This document shows, in pieces, positions 46,864 to 56,635 of a stretch of 64,000 bases of DNA. The stretch's first letter is position 1, and the number at the start of each line of letters is the position of its first letter. The notes below the pieces were generated by a model. That model ran no database searches, had not been told where the DNA came from, and worked only from the letters and a program-made list of their open reading frames with translations. The stretch lies in assembly GCF_003319185.1 (NCBI RefSeq), contig NZ_QOHJ01000004.1:124001-188000 (forward strand), given 5' to 3'. This stretch comes from Blastococcus sp. TF02A-30. GTDB lineage: Bacteria > Actinomycetota > Actinomycetes > Mycobacteriales > Geodermatophilaceae. Made by a program: the position numbers and the translations under genes.

Positions 46864-47361
46864 GTGGTGCTCTCCGAGTTCAACGCGCTCGCAGCCGAGG
46901 AGGCCGCGGCACTCCTGCGACGGTGCGCCGACATCCCCTCGTTCGCGGCCGCCCTCGTGGCCCGACGGCCCTTCGCCGACGTCGACGAGCTGCGCAGCAG
47001 CGCGCGGGAGCTGGCCGGCACGTGGTCGGAGGCCGAGGTGGCGGCCGCGCTGGCCGACCACCCCCGGATCGGCGAGCGGCCGACCGGACCCGGGGCCACC
47101 GCCGCGCTGTCCGAGCGCGAGCAGGCCGGCCTGGACCAGGCCGACACCGGGCTGCGCCGCCGCCTCGCGGAGGGCAACCGGCGCTACGAGGAGCGGTTCG
47201 GGCACATCTACCTCGTCCGCGCCGCCGGGCGCAGCGGCCCCGAGCTGCTGGACCTGCTCGAGCAGCGCCTGGCCAACGACCCCGCCACCGAGCGCGGTGT
47301 CACCCGGTCCCAGCTGGCCGAGATCGCGCTGCTGCGCCTGGAAGGGCTGGTCAGCGCGTGA
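46864..47361 (+). CDS. uraD: OHCU decarboxylase UraD
   Basis: A 165-residue 2-oxo-4-hydroxy-4-carboxy-5-ureidoimidazoline decarboxylase, the last step from urate to S-allantoin. The catalytic signature is DHPRIGERP, with the FNALAAEEAAALLRRC start and the C-terminal GVTRSQLAEIALLRLEGL. It is the first gene of the operon. The GTG is placed by the promoter 6 bases ahead. uraH follows with a 4-base overlap. Confidence 0.93.
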   Translation: MVLSEFNALAAEEAAALLRRCADIPSFAAALVARRPFADVDELRSSARELAGTWSEAEVAAALADHPRIGERPTGPGATAALSEREQAGLDQADTGLRRRLAEGNRRYEERFGHIYLVRAAGRSGPELLDLLEQRLANDPATERGVTRSQLAEIALLRLEGLVSA

Positions 47362-47672
47362 GCTCGTTCAGCACGCACGTCCTGGACGCCGTCCTCGGCC
47401 GGCCCGCCGCCGGCGTGGACGTCGTCCTCGCCCTGCCCGACGGCAGCACGGCCGCCGGCACCACCGACGCCGACGGCCGCGTCCGGCTCGACGTCGACCT
47501 GCCCCGTGGCGAGCACGAGCTCCGGTTCGCGACCGGGCCGTGGTTCGCCGCGCAGCAGCGGGCCACGTTCTTCCCCTCGGTGACCGTCCCCTTCGTGGTG
47601 GCCGACGACCGGCACCACCACGTCGCGCTGCTGCTCAGCCCGTTCTCCTACACCACCTACCGGGGGTCCTGA
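47358..47672 (+). CDS. uraH: 5-hydroxyisourate hydrolase UraH
   Basis: A 104-residue transthyretin-like enzyme that opens 5-hydroxyisourate, the product of urate oxidase. Visible marks are FSTHVLDAVLGRPAAGVDVVL (catalytic His), the Arg/His positions in the centre (HELRFATGPWF, HHHVALLLSPF), and the C-terminal YRGS that closes the active site. It overlaps uraD by 4 bases and the urate oxidase gene by one base. Confidence 0.94.
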   Translation: MSSFSTHVLDAVLGRPAAGVDVVLALPDGSTAAGTTDADGRVRLDVDLPRGEHELRFATGPWFAAQQRATFFPSVTVPFVVADDRHHHVALLLSPFSYTTYRGS

Positions 47673-48568
47673 TGAGCAGCGAGCACGTCCTCGGTCCGCA
47701 CCAGTACGGCAAGGCGGAGTGCCGCCTGGTCCGCGTCGAGCGGAGCACACCGGAGCACGCCCTCGCCGACCTGACCGTCACCACCCAGCTGCGCGGGGAC
47801 TTCGACGCGGCCTACACCGAGGGCGACAACGCCCACGTGCACGCCACGGACACGCAGAAGAACACCGTCTACGCGCTGGCCAAGGAGCACGGCGTCGGCT
47901 CGCCGGAGGCCTTCCTGCTCGTCCTGGCCGGGCACTGGCGTGCCCAGCCGTGGGTCACCGGCACCCAGATGGCCGCCCAGCAGCACTCCTGGGAGCGCAT
48001 CGGCGCCGGCACGCCGGGGGCCGGTCACTCCTTCGCCCGCACCGGCGGCGAGGTGCGCACCGCCGTCGTGCAGACCGACGGCGCGGAGACGTTCGTGCTC
48101 GGCGGGCTCTCCGGGCTGACCGTGCTCAAGAGCACCGGCAGCGAGTTCTCGGGCTTCCCGCGGGACCGCTGGACGACGCTGGCCGAGACCACGGACCGGA
48201 TCCTCGCGACCAGCGTCACGGCCTGGTGGCGGTACGCGGCCGCACCGGCGGACTGGGACGCCGCGCACTCCGCGGTCCGCGCCGCGCTCGTCGACGCCTT
48301 CGCCGGGACGCACAGCCTGGCGCTGCAGCAGACCATCCACGCCATGGGCGGCGCCGCGCTGGACGCGGTCCCCGAGCTGGCCGAGATCCGGATCAGCTGC
48401 CCGAACAAGCACCACTTCGAGGTCGACCTCGCGCCGTTCGGGCTGACCAACGGCGGCGAGGTCTTCCTGGCCGCCGACCGGCCCTACGGGCTGATCCAGG
48501 CCACGATCCAGCGCGCCGGCGTCCCCGACGAGCCGCGGGCCTGGACCGCCGTGCCGGCGTTCGCATGA
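47672..48568 (+). CDS. uox: Urate oxidase (cofactor-free uricase)
   Basis: A 298-residue uricase of two T-fold repeats, converting urate plus O2 to 5-hydroxyisourate. The catalytic Thr/Asp are in HATDTQKNTVYALAKEHG, the Arg/Gln region is near LQQTIHAMG, and NKHHFEVDL is the second uricase signature. Length is standard. The ATG shares one base with the uraH stop. Confidence 0.95.
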   Translation: MSSEHVLGPHQYGKAECRLVRVERSTPEHALADLTVTTQLRGDFDAAYTEGDNAHVHATDTQKNTVYALAKEHGVGSPEAFLLVLAGHWRAQPWVTGTQMAAQQHSWERIGAGTPGAGHSFARTGGEVRTAVVQTDGAETFVLGGLSGLTVLKSTGSEFSGFPRDRWTTLAETTDRILATSVTAWWRYAAAPADWDAAHSAVRAALVDAFAGTHSLALQQTIHAMGGAALDAVPELAEIRISCPNKHHFEVDLAPFGLTNGGEVFLAADRPYGLIQATIQRAGVPDEPRAWTAVPAFA

Positions 48569-49905
48569 GCGCCGGCCTGACCGCGACCACGACCGTCCGG
48601 GCCCGCCGGGTCCTGGTCGACGGCACCGTCCGCCCGGCCACGGTGCACGTCGCGGACGGCCGGATCACCGCGATCGGGCCCTACGACGGCGACGGTCCGG
48701 CCGACGTGCCGGGCACCGCGTACCTGCTGCCCGGCGTCGTCGACACCCACGTGCACGTCAACGAGCCGGGCCGCACGCACTGGGAGGGCTTCGCCACCGC
48801 GACGCTGGCCGCCGCGCTGGGCGGCGTCACGACGCTGGTCGACATGCCGCTGAACTCGGTCCCGCCGACGACGACGGTCGCGCACCTGCGGCGCAAGCAG
48901 GAGGCCGCCCGTGGCCGGCTGGCGGTCGACGTCGGGTTCTGGGGTGGGGCGGTCCCCGGCAACGAGGGCGACCTCGAACCCCTGTGGGACGCCGGTGTGC
49001 TCGGCTTCAAGTGCTTCCTCTCCCCCAGCGGCGTCGACGAGTTCCCCCCGCTGGACCCCGACGGCTTCCTCCGGGCGCTGCGCACCGTCGGCGGCTTCGG
49101 CGGGCTGGTCGTCGTGCACGCCGAGGACGCCGACGTGCTCGCGGCCGCGCCGGCACGGCCGAGCCGCGCGTACGCCGACTTCCTGCTCAGCCGCCCCGAC
49201 GAGGCCGAGACCCGCGCGATCCGGCAGGTGATCGACGGCGCCCGGGAGACCGGTGCCCGCGTGCACGTGCTGCACCTGTCCAGCGCCCGCGCCCTGCCGC
49301 TGCTGCGCGACGCCCGGGACGAGGGTCTGCCGGTCACCGTCGAGACCTGCCCCCACTACCTGGTCTTCACCGCCGAGCAGGTACCGGACGCCGCCGCGGA
49401 GTTCAAGTGCTGCCCGCCGATCCGCGACGCCGGCAACCGCGACGAGCTGTGGGCCGCGCTGGCCGAGGGTGTCGTCGACTGCGTCGTCAGCGACCACTCC
49501 CCCGCGACCGCGGAGGAGAAGACGCGGGGCGGCGGCGACCTGCAGCAGGCCTGGGGCGGGGTGTCGGGGCTGCAGGTGGGGTTCGCCGCCGTCGCCGCGG
49601 AGGCCGCCCGGCGCGGCATCGACGTCGCGACGGTCAGCGGCTGGATGTCCCGGGCGACCGCCGACCTCGTCGGCTTCGGGCACAAAGGTCGCATCGCCGT
49701 CGGTGCCGACGCCGACCTGGTCGTCTACGACACCGCCGGGGAGACCGCCGTGGACGCCGCCCGGCTGGCGCACCGGAACCCCATCTCGGCCTACGACGGG
49801 TCGACCTTCCCCGGCCGCGTGACCCGCGCCCTCGTGCGCGGCCGCGCCGTCGACCCCGACCGCCCCGACCACGGCTGGGGCGCGCAGCTGAGGAGGAGTG
49901 CCTGA
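48565..49905 (+). CDS. allB: Allantoinase
   Basis: A 446-residue amidohydrolase of the dihydroorotase/allantoinase family that opens allantoin to allantoate. Metal ligands are in DTHVHVNEPG, GFKCFLSP (carbamylated Lys position), HAEDADVL, VHVLHLSSA and the Asp of VVSDHSPA. KTRGGGDLQQAWGGVSGLQ is the allantoinase-type loop. It overlaps urate oxidase by 4 bases. Confidence 0.93.
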   Translation: MSAGLTATTTVRARRVLVDGTVRPATVHVADGRITAIGPYDGDGPADVPGTAYLLPGVVDTHVHVNEPGRTHWEGFATATLAAALGGVTTLVDMPLNSVPPTTTVAHLRRKQEAARGRLAVDVGFWGGAVPGNEGDLEPLWDAGVLGFKCFLSPSGVDEFPPLDPDGFLRALRTVGGFGGLVVVHAEDADVLAAAPARPSRAYADFLLSRPDEAETRAIRQVIDGARETGARVHVLHLSSARALPLLRDARDEGLPVTVETCPHYLVFTAEQVPDAAAEFKCCPPIRDAGNRDELWAALAEGVVDCVVSDHSPATAEEKTRGGGDLQQAWGGVSGLQVGFAAVAAEAARRGIDVATVSGWMSRATADLVGFGHKGRIAVGADADLVVYDTAGETAVDAARLAHRNPISAYDGSTFPGRVTRALVRGRAVDPDRPDHGWGAQLRRSA

Positions 49906-51125
49906 TGGACGACACCGCCGGCCTCGACGTCCCGCCCCGGCTGCTCATGGGCCCCGGCCCCATCACGGTCGACCCGCGGGTGCTGCGCGCGATGTCCGCC
50001 CAGCTGGTGGGCCAGTTCGACCCGTTCATGACCGAGGCGATGACCGGCACGATGGCGCTGTACCGCGAGGTGTTCCGCACGGCCAACGAGCAGACCTTCC
50101 TCGTCGACGGCACCTCCCGGGCCGGGATCGAGGCGGCCCTGGTCTCCCTGCTGGAGCCCGGCGACCGGGTGCTCGTGCCGGTGTTCGGCCGGTTCGGGGC
50201 CCTGCTGCGCGAGATCGCCGAGCGCTGCGGCGCCGAGGTGCACACCGTCGAGGTGCCGTGGGGGCAGGTCGTGCCGCCGGAGGTGGTCGAGGAGGCGGTG
50301 CTGCGCGTCCGGCCCAAGCTGCTGGCCGTGGTCCAGGGCGACACCTCCACCACGATGTGCCAGCCGCTGGCCGACCTCGGCGAGATCTGCCGCCGGCACG
50401 GGGTGCTGCTCTACTGCGACGCCACCGCGTCGCTCGGCGGGAACCCCTTCGAGGCCGACGCCTGGGGGATCGACGTCGCCACGGCCGGCCTGCAGAAGTG
50501 CCTCGGCGGCCCGCCGGGCAGCGCGCCGATCACGCTCTCCCCACGGGCTGTGGAGCTGATCGAGGCCCGCACCCACGTCGAGGCCGGCATCCGCGACGAC
50601 GGCGACACCGACCGCGGCACCCGCATCGCCAGCAACTACCTCGACCTCGCCCAGGTCATGGCGTACTGGGGCCCGCGCCGGCTCAACCACCACACCGAGG
50701 CGAGCTCGATGCTCTACGCCGCCCGCGAGTGCGCGCGGCTGCTGGTCGAGGAGGGCCTCGACGCCGCGATCGCCCGGCACGAGCTGCACGGGCGGGCGAT
50801 GGTCGCCGGCGTCCGCGGCCTCGGCCTGGAGGTGTTCGGCGACCCCGCGCACAGGATGAGCAACGTCGTCGCCGTGCACGTCCCGGACGGCGTCGTCGCC
50901 GACACCGTGCGCGCGGCCCTGCTCGACGACTTCGGCATCGAGATCGGCACCTCGTTCGGTCCGCTGCACGGGCGGGTCTGGCGGATCGGCACGATGGGCT
51001 ACAACGCCCGTCGCGACGCCGTCCTCACCACGCTCGCGGCCCTCGAGCAAGTGCTGCGCGGCTGCGGGGCAGCCGTGCCCGCCGGCGGCGGCGTCGGCGC
51101 CGCGCGCGAGGTGTACGCCGCATGA
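49905..51125 (+). CDS. pucG: (S)-ureidoglycine-glyoxylate aminotransferase (PucG-like)
   Basis: A 406-residue class V PLP enzyme: RLLMGPGP near the start, DATASLGG with the PLP-binding Asp, Lys198 in GLQKCLGGPPG, and RRLNHHTEASSMLYAARE. Alanine-glyoxylate aminotransferases share the fold, but Q37 (LVGQFDP) and the LNHHTE Asn fit the ureidoglycine-specific subgroup. It would convert ureidoglycine and glyoxylate to oxalurate and glycine. Placement between allantoinase and allantoate amidohydrolase supports this. Confidence 0.87.
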   Translation: MDDTAGLDVPPRLLMGPGPITVDPRVLRAMSAQLVGQFDPFMTEAMTGTMALYREVFRTANEQTFLVDGTSRAGIEAALVSLLEPGDRVLVPVFGRFGALLREIAERCGAEVHTVEVPWGQVVPPEVVEEAVLRVRPKLLAVVQGDTSTTMCQPLADLGEICRRHGVLLYCDATASLGGNPFEADAWGIDVATAGLQKCLGGPPGSAPITLSPRAVELIEARTHVEAGIRDDGDTDRGTRIASNYLDLAQVMAYWGPRRLNHHTEASSMLYAARECARLLVEEGLDAAIARHELHGRAMVAGVRGLGLEVFGDPAHRMSNVVAVHVPDGVVADTVRAALLDDFGIEIGTSFGPLHGRVWRIGTMGYNARRDAVLTTLAALEQVLRGCGAAVPAGGGVGAAREVYAA

Positions 51126-52375
51126 CCACCGCCACCACCAGCGCCGCCGACGTCCTGGCCCGCTGCGCCGAGCTCGACCGGTTGTCCGCCAGCCCCGACC
51201 ACCTGGTGCGCGTGCACCTCACCCCTGAGCACGCGGCCGCCAACCGGCGCGCCGCCTCGTGGATGGCGGCCGCCGGGCTGACCCCGTGGCAGGACGCGGC
51301 GGGCAACCAGTGGGGCCGCCGCGAAGGCCGGACCCCCGGGCTGCCGGCGCTGGTGCTGGGCTCGCACCTGGACACCGTCCCGGACGCCGGCAGCTACGAC
51401 GGGATGCTCGGCGTGGTCATGGCCGTGGCGGTGGCCGAGCGGCTGCGCGACACCGATCTGCCCTTCGCCCTCGAGGTGGTCGGGTTCGGCGACGAGGAGG
51501 GTGCCCGCTTCGGTACGGCGTTGCTCGGCAGCCAGGCGGTCGCCGGCACCTGGGACCCCGCGTGGGAGGACCTGCGCGACGCCGGGGGGGTTCCCCTCCG
51601 CCAGGCGTTCCGCGACTTCGGCCTCGACCCGGCGCGGGTGGGCGAGGCGGCCCGCCGGCCCGGGGAGCTGGTCGGCTACCTGGAGGCGCACATCGAGCAG
51701 GGCCCCTGCCTGGAGGCCGCCGACCGCTCGCTGGGCTACGTCACCGCCATCGCCGGCGCGCGGCGGTTCCGGCTGTCCGTCCTGGGCGAGGCGCGGCACG
51801 CCGGCGGCACCCCGTACGAGCGGCGCCGCGACGCGCTGGTCGGCGCGGCCGAGGCGGTCGTGGCCGTGGAGCGGATCGCCCGCGCGGGCGACTGCATCGC
51901 CACCGTCGGCCGGCTGGAGGTCCACCCGGGCGCGGTGAACGTCGTGCCCGGCCGGGCCGACCTCACCCTCGACCTGCGCGCCGCCACCGACACCGAGCGC
52001 GACCGGATGTGGGACGTGCTGCACGCCGAGGTCGCCGCGATCTGCGCGCGCCGAGGGCTGGGCCTGGAGGTCGTGGAGACGCACCGGGCGCCCGCCGTCC
52101 CCTGCGCCCCGTGGCTGCAGGAGGCGGTGATCGCCGGGATCGGCGCTACCGACGACCGCGGCGCCCAGGAGCCGCTGGGGCTGTGGAGCAGGGCGGGGCA
52201 CGACGCCATGGCGATGGCGGCGGTGACCGACGTCGGCATGCTGTTCCTCCGCTGCGCCGACGGGATCAGCCACTCCCCTGACGAGGACGTCCGCGAGGTC
52301 GACGTCGCCCGTGGGCTGGACGCCTTCGAGGCCGCGGTGCTGCGGGTGGCCGCCGTCGTGGAGGCCCGGAGGTGA
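51122..52375 (+). CDS. allC: Allantoate amidohydrolase
   Basis: A 417-residue M20-type hydrolase that splits allantoate to ureidoglycine, CO2 and ammonia. Metal ligands: GSHLDTVPDAGSYDG, GFGDEEGARF, EAHIEQGPCLE and the C-terminal GISHSPDEDV. The dimerisation domain has ARHAGGTPYERRRDAL. N-carbamoyl-beta-alanine or N-carbamoyl-amino-acid hydrolases share the family, but the context decides for allantoate. It overlaps its neighbours by 4 bases on both sides. Confidence 0.9.
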   Translation: MTTATTSAADVLARCAELDRLSASPDHLVRVHLTPEHAAANRRAASWMAAAGLTPWQDAAGNQWGRREGRTPGLPALVLGSHLDTVPDAGSYDGMLGVVMAVAVAERLRDTDLPFALEVVGFGDEEGARFGTALLGSQAVAGTWDPAWEDLRDAGGVPLRQAFRDFGLDPARVGEAARRPGELVGYLEAHIEQGPCLEAADRSLGYVTAIAGARRFRLSVLGEARHAGGTPYERRRDALVGAAEAVVAVERIARAGDCIATVGRLEVHPGAVNVVPGRADLTLDLRAATDTERDRMWDVLHAEVAAICARRGLGLEVVETHRAPAVPCAPWLQEAVIAGIGATDDRGAQEPLGLWSRAGHDAMAMAAVTDVGMLFLRCADGISHSPDEDVREVDVARGLDAFEAAVLRVAAVVEARR

Positions 52376-53187
52376 CGGGGCTGCGGATCGACGAGCGGAT
52401 CGCCCGGTGCCACCCCGCGCTGACCTCGCAGGAGCGGCGCGCCGCCGAGACCCTGCTGGAGCACCTCGACGACCTCGCCACCTACCGCGCCGCCGAGCTC
52501 GCCGCCCTGTCCGGCGTCTCCAAGGCGACGATGAGCCGGCTGTTCCGCTCGTTGGGGTTCAGCGACTTCGACGAGGTCCGCGACCACCTCCGCTCGCTGC
52601 GCACGGCCGGCGAGCCGCGACGGGCCGGTGGACCCCCCGACCTGGCCGCGCACGCCGGCTCCGAAGCGGCCGCCGTCTCGGCCGCGGTGCTGGAGCCCGC
52701 CGTCGCCGATGCCGTCGCCGTGCTGGCCGACGCCCGGCAGGTGCTGGTCGTCGGCTGGCGCAACAGCCATCCCGTGGCCCTGCACCTCCGCGAGCAGCTC
52801 GTGCAGGCCCGGCCGCGGGTGCACCTGGCGCCGGTGCCCGGGCAGGTGGTGGGTGAGGAGCTGGCCGATCTGGGTCGCGGCGACGCCGTCGTGGCCGTCG
52901 GCTTCCGCCGCCGCCCTGCCGGCTTCGCCGGGTTCCTCGCCACGGCCGCCGCGACCGGCGCTGACGTCGTGCTCCTCGGTGATCCCACCGCCGCCGGGCA
53001 CTCCGGCGCCGCGCGGGTGTGGTTGCCCTGCCCGGTGCAGGGCACGCTCGCCTACGACTCCTACGCCGCCGCGATGAGCGTGGTCGCCGTCCTGGCCGAC
53101 GGCGTCCTGTCCCGCGTGGGCCGGGCCGGCCGCGACCGCATCTCGGCGATCAGCGCCACCTACTCCCGCCTGGGCGAGGTGGAGTAG
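52372..53187 (+). CDS. RpiR-family transcriptional regulator (HTH plus SIS)
   Basis: A 271-residue regulator. The N-terminal RpiR-type HTH (about 1-75) has TYRAAELAALSGVSKATMSRLFRSLGFSDFDEVRDHLR. The C-terminal SIS domain (about 105-260) usually binds a phosphosugar but here probably senses a pathway intermediate. RpiR proteins control purine or allantoin genes in several bacteria. It is embedded in the operon and overlaps both neighbours. The palindromes before 44234 and 46864 are candidate binding sites. Confidence 0.87.
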   Translation: MTGLRIDERIARCHPALTSQERRAAETLLEHLDDLATYRAAELAALSGVSKATMSRLFRSLGFSDFDEVRDHLRSLRTAGEPRRAGGPPDLAAHAGSEAAAVSAAVLEPAVADAVAVLADARQVLVVGWRNSHPVALHLREQLVQARPRVHLAPVPGQVVGEELADLGRGDAVVAVGFRRRPAGFAGFLATAAATGADVVLLGDPTAAGHSGAARVWLPCPVQGTLAYDSYAAAMSVVAVLADGVLSRVGRAGRDRISAISATYSRLGEVE

Positions 53188-53996
53188 TGGACCTGGCCTG
53201 GGTGGAGACCTACCGCGGTGCGCGGGACCGGGACGGCCTGCGGCTGCGCCCGGGCGAGCGGCTGCTGGCCGGCGGGACGTGGCTGTTCTCCGAACCGCAA
53301 CCGGCCGTCACCGGCCTGGTCGACCTCACCGCGATGGCCTGGAAGGCCTGGGAGCCGCTGCCCGACGGCGGCCTGCGGATGGCCGCCACCTGCACCGTGC
53401 AGCAGGCCCGGTCCGCGCCGTGGCCCGACCCGGCACTGGCGGGACGGTGCGCCGACGCGCTGCTGATGTCCTTCAAGGTGCAGTCGGCCGCGACGCTGGG
53501 CGGCAACCTCTGCCTGGGCCTCCCGGCGGGCGCCATGGTGGCGCTCACCGCCGCGCTGGCCGGCGAGGTGGTCCTCTGGACGCCGGACGGCGGGGAGCGA
53601 CGGGTGCCCGTTCCCGGCTTCGTGCGCGACGCCGGCGTCGTGGACCTCCGACCTGGAGAGGTCCTCCGCGCGGTCGAGCTGCCCGGGCCGGCGCTGCGCC
53701 GGCCGACGGCGTTCCGCCGCGCCGCGCTCACCGACCACGGCCGCAGCGCGGCGCTGGTGATCGGCCGCCGCGATCCGGACGCGGTCGTCCTCACCGTGAC
53801 CGCGTCGGTGCCCCGGCCGGTGGTGCTGGCGCTCCCGCCCACCGCGACCGGCGCCGCGGTCCGCGACGCGGTGGCCGACGCCTGCGGCGCGACGGGGTGG
53901 TTCGCCGACCCGCACGGCGCCGCGGACTGGCGGGCCGCGCAGACGGTGCGGCTGGCAGCCGAGGTGCACGCCGAGCTGGGAGAGGTGGTCCCGTGA
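53187..53996 (+). CDS. Xanthine dehydrogenase FAD-binding subunit
   Basis: A 269-residue FAD-domain protein of the CO/xanthine dehydrogenase medium-chain family: RLLAGGTWLFSEP, SAATLGGNLCLGLPAG and the C-terminal alpha/beta domain. It passes electrons from the 2Fe-2S centres to FAD. The GTG start shares one base with the TAG stop of the regulator. Its 3' end overlaps the large-subunit gene by 4 bases. Confidence 0.88.
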   Translation: MDLAWVETYRGARDRDGLRLRPGERLLAGGTWLFSEPQPAVTGLVDLTAMAWKAWEPLPDGGLRMAATCTVQQARSAPWPDPALAGRCADALLMSFKVQSAATLGGNLCLGLPAGAMVALTAALAGEVVLWTPDGGERRVPVPGFVRDAGVVDLRPGEVLRAVELPGPALRRPTAFRRAALTDHGRSAALVIGRRDPDAVVLTVTASVPRPVVLALPPTATGAAVRDAVADACGATGWFADPHGAADWRAAQTVRLAAEVHAELGEVVP

Positions 53997-56635
53997 TCCT
54001 CGACGGCAGCGAGGTGCCCGGCTCGCCGGCGCCCGGGCAGTGCCTGCGCACCTGGATCCGCGAGTGCGGGGGGACGGCGGTGAAGAAGGGCTGCGACACC
54101 GGCGACTGCGGCGCGTGCACCGTGCTGCTCGACGGCGCGCCGGTGCACTCCTGCATCACCCCGGCGGCCCGCGCCGGCGGCCGGGAGGTGACGACGGCGG
54201 CGGGGCTCGGCACGCCCGCGGAGCTCTCCCCCGTGCAGCGCCGGTTCGTCGAGGCGGCCGCCTTCCAGTGCGGGTTCTGCACGCCCGGCTGGGTGGTGAC
54301 GGCGACGGCGCTGGCCGGCCCGGACGGCACCGTCGCGGTCGAGGAACCCGAGCGTGCCTTCAAGGGCAACCTGTGCCGCTGCACCGGCTACCGGTCCATC
54401 CGGGACGCCCTCGAGGGCCGGGTGAACGTGACGGCCGCCGGTGGCGTCGGGTGCTCGGTCGCCGCGCCGGCCGGCCCGCGGGTGGTCACCGGCCGGGAGG
54501 AGTTCACCCTCGACCTGCCCGACGCCGGGGTGCTGCACGTGGCCCTGGTCCGGTCGCCGCACGCGCACGCCCGGGTGGTGGCGGTCGACGCCGGCCGCGC
54601 CGAGGCGGTGCCCGGCGTCGTGCTGGTGCTCACCCCCGCCGACTCCCCCGACGTCCTCTACTCGACGGCCCGGCACGAGAGCCGGCTCGACGACCCCGAC
54701 GACACCCGGCTGCTCGACCACGTCGTGCGCTTCCGGGGCCAGCGGGTGGCGGCGGTGGTCGCCGAGTCGGCCGCCCTCGCGCAGCGGGCCGCCGCCCTGG
54801 TCGAGGTCCGCTACGAACGGCTGCCGGCGGTCTTCGACCCCGAGGCGGCGCGGGCGCCCGGCGCCCCGCTGCTGCACGGCGACAAGGACCCGGCCGCCTC
54901 GCGGATCGCCGATCCCCAGCGCAACGTCGTCGCCGCCACGCACGGCGAGGTCGGCGACGTCGCGGCCGGCCTGCGCGCAGCGGCGCACACCGTGCGGGGC
55001 ACGTGGACCAGCGGCCGGGTCGCGCACGCCGCCCTGGAGACGCACGGCGCCCGGGCACGGGTCGACGACGACGGCGTCCTCGTCGTCCGCACCAGCACCC
55101 AGGTGCCCTTCCTCGTCCGCGACGAGCTGGCCCGGGTCCTCGGCCGCGACCGCGACCGGGTGCGGGTGGTCGCGGCGCGGGTCGGCGGCGGGTTCGGCGG
55201 GAAGCAGGAGCTGCTGGTCGAGGACGTCGTCGCGCTGGCCGCGCTGCGGCTGGCCGAGCGCGGGGACCGGCGGCCGGTGCAGCTGGAGATGACCCGCGAG
55301 GAGCAGTTCACCGCGATCCCGCTGCGCCACCCCATGCGGGTCACCGTGGAGGCCGGCGCCGACGCCGAGGGCCGGCTCACCGCGCTGCGCGTCGAGGTGC
55401 TCAGCGACACCGGGGCCTACGGCAACCACGGGCCCGGCGTCATGTTCCACGGCGTCCACGAGTCGGTCGCCGTCTACCGCTGCCCGGCCAAGCGGGTCGA
55501 CGCCGAAGCGGTCTACACCAACAACCCGCCCAGCGGCGCGTTCCGCGGCTACGGCCTGGGCCAGGTGGTCTTCGCCATCGAGTCGGCGCTCGACGAGCTG
55601 GCCGTCGAGGCCGGCATCTCCCCGTTCGACCTGCGCCGCCGCAACGTCGTGGTCCCCGGCGACCCGCTGGTGGTCAACGGGCCCCCGAGCACCGACCTGG
55701 AGTTCGGCAGCTACGGCCTGGACCAGTGCCTGGACCTGGCCGAGTCGGCGCTGCGGCAGACCCGGCCCGCGGACCCGCCGGCGGAGGGCTGGGCGGTCGG
55801 CGAGGGGATGGCGCTGGCGATGATCGCCACGATCCCGCCGCGCGGGCACCACTCGTCCGCGCGGGTGGCGCTGGCGCCGGACGGCACCGCCACCGTCGCC
55901 GTCGGCACGGCGGAGTTCGGCAACGGCACGGCCACCGTGCACACCCAGCTGGTCGCCGAGGCGCTGGGCATCGCTCCCAACCGGGTCCGCCTGGTCCCCT
56001 CCGACACCGCCACCTCCGGCTACGACTCCGGAGCGTTCGGCTCCACCGGCTCGGTGGTCGCCGGCCTGGCCGTGCAGCGCGCCGTGGCGGAGGTGCGGCG
56101 GCGGCTGGACGACCTCGGCGGCCCGGCCGCCCTGCGCGGGCTGGAGGGGCCGCTCGTGGCGACCGGCACCAGCGACGGCGGCCGGCGCTCGGTGGCGTTC
56201 AACGTGCACGCCGTGCGGGTCGCGGTGCACCCGGCCAGCGGCGAACTGCGGGTCCTGGACTCGGTGCAGGCCGTGGACGCCGGGGTGGTGCTCAACCCCG
56301 AGCAGCTGCGGGGCCAGGTCGAGGGCGGGGTCGCCCAGGCATTCGGGTCCGCGCTGCAGGAAGAGGTCGTCGTCGAGGACGGCGCGGTGCTCACCCGCGG
56401 GTTGCGGACCTACCGCACACCCCAGCTCGGCGACGTGCCGGCCACCCGGGTGCTGGTCGCGGACACCGTCGACGCCCTCGGTCCGCACGGCGCGAAGTCG
56501 ATGAGCGAGGCCCCGTACAACCCGGTCGCGCCCGCGATCGCCAACGCCGTGCGCGACGCCGTCGGCGTCCGCCCGCACGCCCTGCCGATGAGCAGGGACC
56601 GCATCTGGCGGCTCACCCGAGGAGGCACCCCGTGA
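53993..56635 (+). CDS. Xanthine dehydrogenase, fused 2Fe-2S and molybdopterin subunits
   Basis: An 880-residue fusion. Residues 1-145 hold the two 2Fe-2S domains (KKGCDTGDCGACTVLLDG with a later Cys in HSCI, and QCGFCTPG with LCRCTGY). Residues 165-880 are the molybdenum domain with VGGGFGGKQE, PPSGAFRGYGLGQ and the catalytic Glu in GPHGAKSMSEAP, where most enzymes read GAKGVGEPP. Substrate could be xanthine or hypoxanthine. A fused small-large order is unusual, as most bacteria encode separate subunits. No XdhC insertion factor is seen in the window. Confidence 0.9.
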   Translation: MILDGSEVPGSPAPGQCLRTWIRECGGTAVKKGCDTGDCGACTVLLDGAPVHSCITPAARAGGREVTTAAGLGTPAELSPVQRRFVEAAAFQCGFCTPGWVVTATALAGPDGTVAVEEPERAFKGNLCRCTGYRSIRDALEGRVNVTAAGGVGCSVAAPAGPRVVTGREEFTLDLPDAGVLHVALVRSPHAHARVVAVDAGRAEAVPGVVLVLTPADSPDVLYSTARHESRLDDPDDTRLLDHVVRFRGQRVAAVVAESAALAQRAAALVEVRYERLPAVFDPEAARAPGAPLLHGDKDPAASRIADPQRNVVAATHGEVGDVAAGLRAAAHTVRGTWTSGRVAHAALETHGARARVDDDGVLVVRTSTQVPFLVRDELARVLGRDRDRVRVVAARVGGGFGGKQELLVEDVVALAALRLAERGDRRPVQLEMTREEQFTAIPLRHPMRVTVEAGADAEGRLTALRVEVLSDTGAYGNHGPGVMFHGVHESVAVYRCPAKRVDAEAVYTNNPPSGAFRGYGLGQVVFAIESALDELAVEAGISPFDLRRRNVVVPGDPLVVNGPPSTDLEFGSYGLDQCLDLAESALRQTRPADPPAEGWAVGEGMALAMIATIPPRGHHSSARVALAPDGTATVAVGTAEFGNGTATVHTQLVAEALGIAPNRVRLVPSDTATSGYDSGAFGSTGSVVAGLAVQRAVAEVRRRLDDLGGPAALRGLEGPLVATGTSDGGRRSVAFNVHAVRVAVHPASGELRVLDSVQAVDAGVVLNPEQLRGQVEGGVAQAFGSALQEEVVVEDGAVLTRGLRTYRTPQLGDVPATRVLVADTVDALGPHGAKSMSEAPYNPVAPAIANAVRDAVGVRPHALPMSRDRIWRLTRGGTP

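Noticed and set aside
49905-51125. Serine- or alanine-glyoxylate aminotransferase of central metabolism
   Set aside because: The fold is shared, but the position between allantoinase and allantoate amidohydrolase and the LVGQFDP and LNHHTE segments favour the ureidoglycine type.
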